Shown piece after piece: positions 61,652 to 64,000 of a stretch of DNA of 64,000 bases. Each line of letters opens with the position of its first letter. The stretch's first letter is position 1. Below the pieces are notes generated by a model that had not been told where the DNA came from, did not search any database, and saw only the letters and a list, made by a program, of their open reading frames with translations. The stretch comes from Oikopleura dioica (Eukaryota; Chordata; Appendicularia; Copelata; Oikopleuridae), in the NCBI GenBank assembly GCA_907165135.1, contig OU015570.1:2197525-2261524 (forward strand), in the 5' to 3' direction. A program made the position numbers and the translations under genes.

Positions 61652-62745
61652 ATGGAGAGATACATCAAAGACATCGCCGAGTTGGAAAAAGCTATTGCAG
61701 AGCTGGAAGGACTAGCGACTCCACCTGAACAATCGATAAAATACCTGAGAAAAGCGATGAAAGATCTCAAACCGACGGACCACATATCAGTTAAGTCAGA
61801 AAGTACTCAACAAGTAGCATTAACTTCTCAATACACGGGCAGGCGACTAAGCGCTCAAAACACGGGGTCGGGAAAACCGACCACCAAGCATTATTCAGCC
61901 CGCGCGGCGCGCCAAATTCGGAGTGTGAAAAACAGCGCCGACTATTTTGATCTCTCATTCATTTTTCCGTCGAGATAATTAGTTCAAAACTCTACTGTTA
62001 GAAAGCCTGAACACTAAGCTATTTACTCATGTTATTATCAAGGAGAAATAACATTTCAATTTTTCGATAATGAGCTCGAAAGAGATCTGGTGCAAAGCGC
62101 CATCCCTCTTGAAAAATTTCACGAAACTTTGCAGAGTGGTTCGGTTTGTTCATATAAGTGCACATTGCAAAAATTAGGTCAAACGGATTACCACATTTGA
62201 AGTAATTGAGGGCCAAAGTCGCCGTGGTCGGTTTTACCGACCACGTGTATTGAGAAGTTAAGGAAATCCTGCGAAAATGCCCTTGATAAACTGGAATTGG
62301 AGGCACATGATTACGAGGAGGTTTCTCAATTCTGCGCCACCGTAGACAAAATAAGAGCCAGCTACGGAGGCATCTGCGACGAGGAATTCATCAGAATGGT
62401 AGTCTTGCGCTTCGGTACTGACGCCTACGCTAGATATGAAGCGAGCGGGAAAGATCATGGAGATTTGGCGAAATTGAGAGATTGGATTTTGGTCGAGTTC
62501 AGCAGCGGTCTCTCGGTGCTTTAGCTGATTGGACGAGCGCTCGATGCACCATTCGAAACCGCGCGCGGATGGAAACATTTTTCAATTTTGATAGAAAACA
62601 GGCTGAAATGCGCGGAAGCAGCGATTTTGAGGAAAATAAGAGAAAAGAAAATCGCCGAGGGTAAACCGAGAGAAGAAGCGCGACATGTGAATACCGCGCA
62701 AGAAGAAAGGGATCATACGTTCAGCCAGCAACTCCGCCATTGAAA
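61652..62745 (+). pseudogene. gag: gag remnant, rearranged
   Basis: 61652-61978 starts MERYIKDIAELEKAIAELEG, an Ala/Glu-rich helix. 62297-62524 holds EFIRMVVLRFGTDAYARYEA, capsid-like, and after a frame change ARGWKHFSILIENRLKCAEA continues to about 62745. The word AACTTCTCAATACACG occurs at 61823 and inverted at 62246, bracketing a segment (61839-62245) that appears inverted or inserted. Confidence 0.55.
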
Positions 62746-63720
62746 CATGTTCTCAAGGGCAACCGGCCCTTCGAGGTGATTTATTGCGATTATGTCCACA
62801 TGCCGCCCGGTAAAACGGGAAAACATTACATTTTGACTATACAAGATTGATTCTCTCGGTTTTTGTATACAACTCCTCAAGCTAGGAATAGAGCGATAGA
62901 TGCGGCACGAGGACTCTACACTTTCATGCTTCAGTACGGTTTCCCGCGAGTTTTATCGTCGGACAAGGGTCGCTATTTCATCTCAACAGTGATCAAGGAC
63001 TTCGCAAAACTTTTGGGGATACGGCAGACTCTCCACTGCAGCTTCCGACCGCAGAGCACAGGTACGCTCGAAAGAGCTCATCGGGTTCTTAAGAACAGCT
63101 TATGGGCCCTTGTTAACGATACAGGGTGCGATTGGGAAGAGGCGCTGCCGTCAGTGACATCATGGATGAACAGAGGCTACAATAAAGCAATCAAATCTTC
63201 TCCTTGGAAAATTATCTATGGCTACGACTACAACGATTCTGGACTACGAGTTCCGACCAGCACAGAGAAAGAGATGAACCCGAACCAGTACGCAAAAAGA
63301 CTGCGGAATACACTATCAGCAGCGCATAAAATGGTTAAACTCGCGCAAGAAGAAGCAGACCTTGCTATGGGCGCAAAGAAGCCACATTACACTCCAATAA
63401 GTATCTCACCGGGCGACCAGGTATATTTGAAGCGAGAGGTAAGCGCCGAGGCTAAACGAACGCATCAGCCCTACATCGGGCCCTACAAGGTATTGAAATG
63501 CAATAGCTGCGTGCTGCTCATCGAGATCGACGGAAAAACGGAGTTTGTGCATAGAGGTCATGTTGTGAAACGACTGCAGCGCGCCGCCCAGCAGGACGAC
63601 GATCTTCTCGAGCTCATGGACATCGAGGAAAAACCGCCAGACAAAATTGCCCCACCTCTCCGCAGAAGTGGTCGAGTGAGGAAGCCAATTGATTGCCTCG
63701 GAATACGCCCAACGAGTTAA
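62746..63720 (+). pseudogene. pol: Ty3/gypsy integrase core and C-terminus with one TGA
   Basis: Frame from about 62746 (PPLKHVLKGNRPFEV) with the catalytic Asp in IYCDYVHMPPG, a TGA at 62848-62850, then Asp in VLSSDKGRYF and Glu in STGTLERAHRVL: an intact D,D,E set apart from the stop. The GPY module is at PYIGPYKVLKC and the C-terminus ends RKPIDCLGIRPTS. The HHCC zinc module is missing. It is a different gypsy lineage from that at 22-28 kb. Confidence 0.8.
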
Positions 63721-63836
63721 TAGTCGAGGTATTACTCTTCCTTACATGTTTTCATCGTTTTATTTATCACCGATCACCGATACTTCGCCGCCTTTTTACA
63801 GCATTCGACGACTCTCATCTGCGCTGACCGGAGGGC

Positions 63837-64000
63837 TGTGAGGTTCGCCAAGCTCCTTATTTGGTCATTCTCGATTTACGTCGGACCGCCCGCTGTCCAG
63901 CTGCAAAAAGCCGGCTCTCGCCCTGCCCTTTTCACCGACTGTCACTTTCTAACCAGTTTGTTTTCCGCGAATACAAAAATTACGCTAAAGCTACTTGAAT
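63837..64000 (+). mobile_element. 3' LTR, cut by the window end
   Basis: 164 of about 193 bp present, one base different from the 5' copy in what is visible. Preceded by CCGGAGGGC, a weak polypurine tract. Confidence 0.8.

Larger units (their letters stand above)
61433..64000 (+). mobile_element. internally deleted Ty3/gypsy LTR element, runs off the window
   Basis: The 5' LTR 61433-61625 and the start of the 3' LTR (63837 onward) are nearly identical (TGTGAGGTTCGCCAAGCTCC). Between them are a primer-binding site, a broken gag and an integrase. Protease, RT and RNase H are absent. The high LTR identity implies recent movement or gene conversion. Confidence 0.85.

Overview
This is a 64 kb piece of a eukaryotic, almost certainly invertebrate animal, genome made nearly entirely of transposable elements and their debris. 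The evidence is spliced genes with GT-AG introns, some very short (44, 40 and about 46 bp), Ty3/gypsy integrase and reverse transcriptase fragments, a Mutator-like (MULE) transposase, pogo/Tigger-like pieces, a tyrosine recombinase and many non-autonomous elements with exact target-site duplications (TSDs). Tiny introns would fit larvaceans or some nematodes, but I cannot name the species. There are no operons, no bacterial features and no complete host gene; one minus-strand gene of unknown function survives in pieces at about 45.6-53.2 kb, part of it duplicated at 58.8-59.3 kb.

Layout. 0-5.6 kb: short interspersed elements. 5.7-10.3 kb: a decayed MULE with a multi-exon transposase between inverted arrays of an ATTCTTCGGC motif. 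10.3-12.4 kb: dispersed repeats and an LTR-like segment. 12.4-19.4 kb: one copy of a roughly 500 bp terminal unit of a tyrosine-recombinase element, split by three later insertions, two of which carry 55-56 bp satellite arrays. 19.4-28 kb: a minus-strand Ty3/gypsy element (protease, RT, RNase H, integrase, then two extra 3' ORFs) broken by at least five insertions. 28-34 kb: an intact copy of the terminal unit, a hAT-type element, and a pogo-like pseudogene next to an LTR with a doubled primer-binding site. 34.8-36.6 kb: a third copy of the extra ORF family. 36.6-38.5 kb: more inserted elements. 39-43.8 kb: a minus-strand tyrosine-recombinase element with gag-like exons. 44-51.4 kb: stacked DNA transposons, including a 3,992 bp element with a 10 bp TSD whose five-exon gene gives an exact multiple of three once a later TTAA insertion is discounted. 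51.4-53.2 kb: the host-like gene fragment. 53.2-57.9 kb: fold-back, TTAA and mini-repeat elements. 58-61.1 kb: a composite transposon, the duplicated host fragment fused to a gypsy integrase tail, and the extra ORFs again. 61.4-64 kb: an internally deleted LTR element running off the window.

How the parts relate. Most boundaries come from TSDs, several confirmed by a paralogous uninterrupted copy inside the same window, so insertion order can be read directly. The best candidates for something undescribed are the 680-codon transposase of the 47-51 kb element with hairpin minisatellites in its introns; the two-ORF module (X and B) conserved 3' of gypsy integrase; a GC-rich core near TGCGCTCCGCGCCT shared by element families with unrelated ends; and the satellites that grew inside two different transposons.
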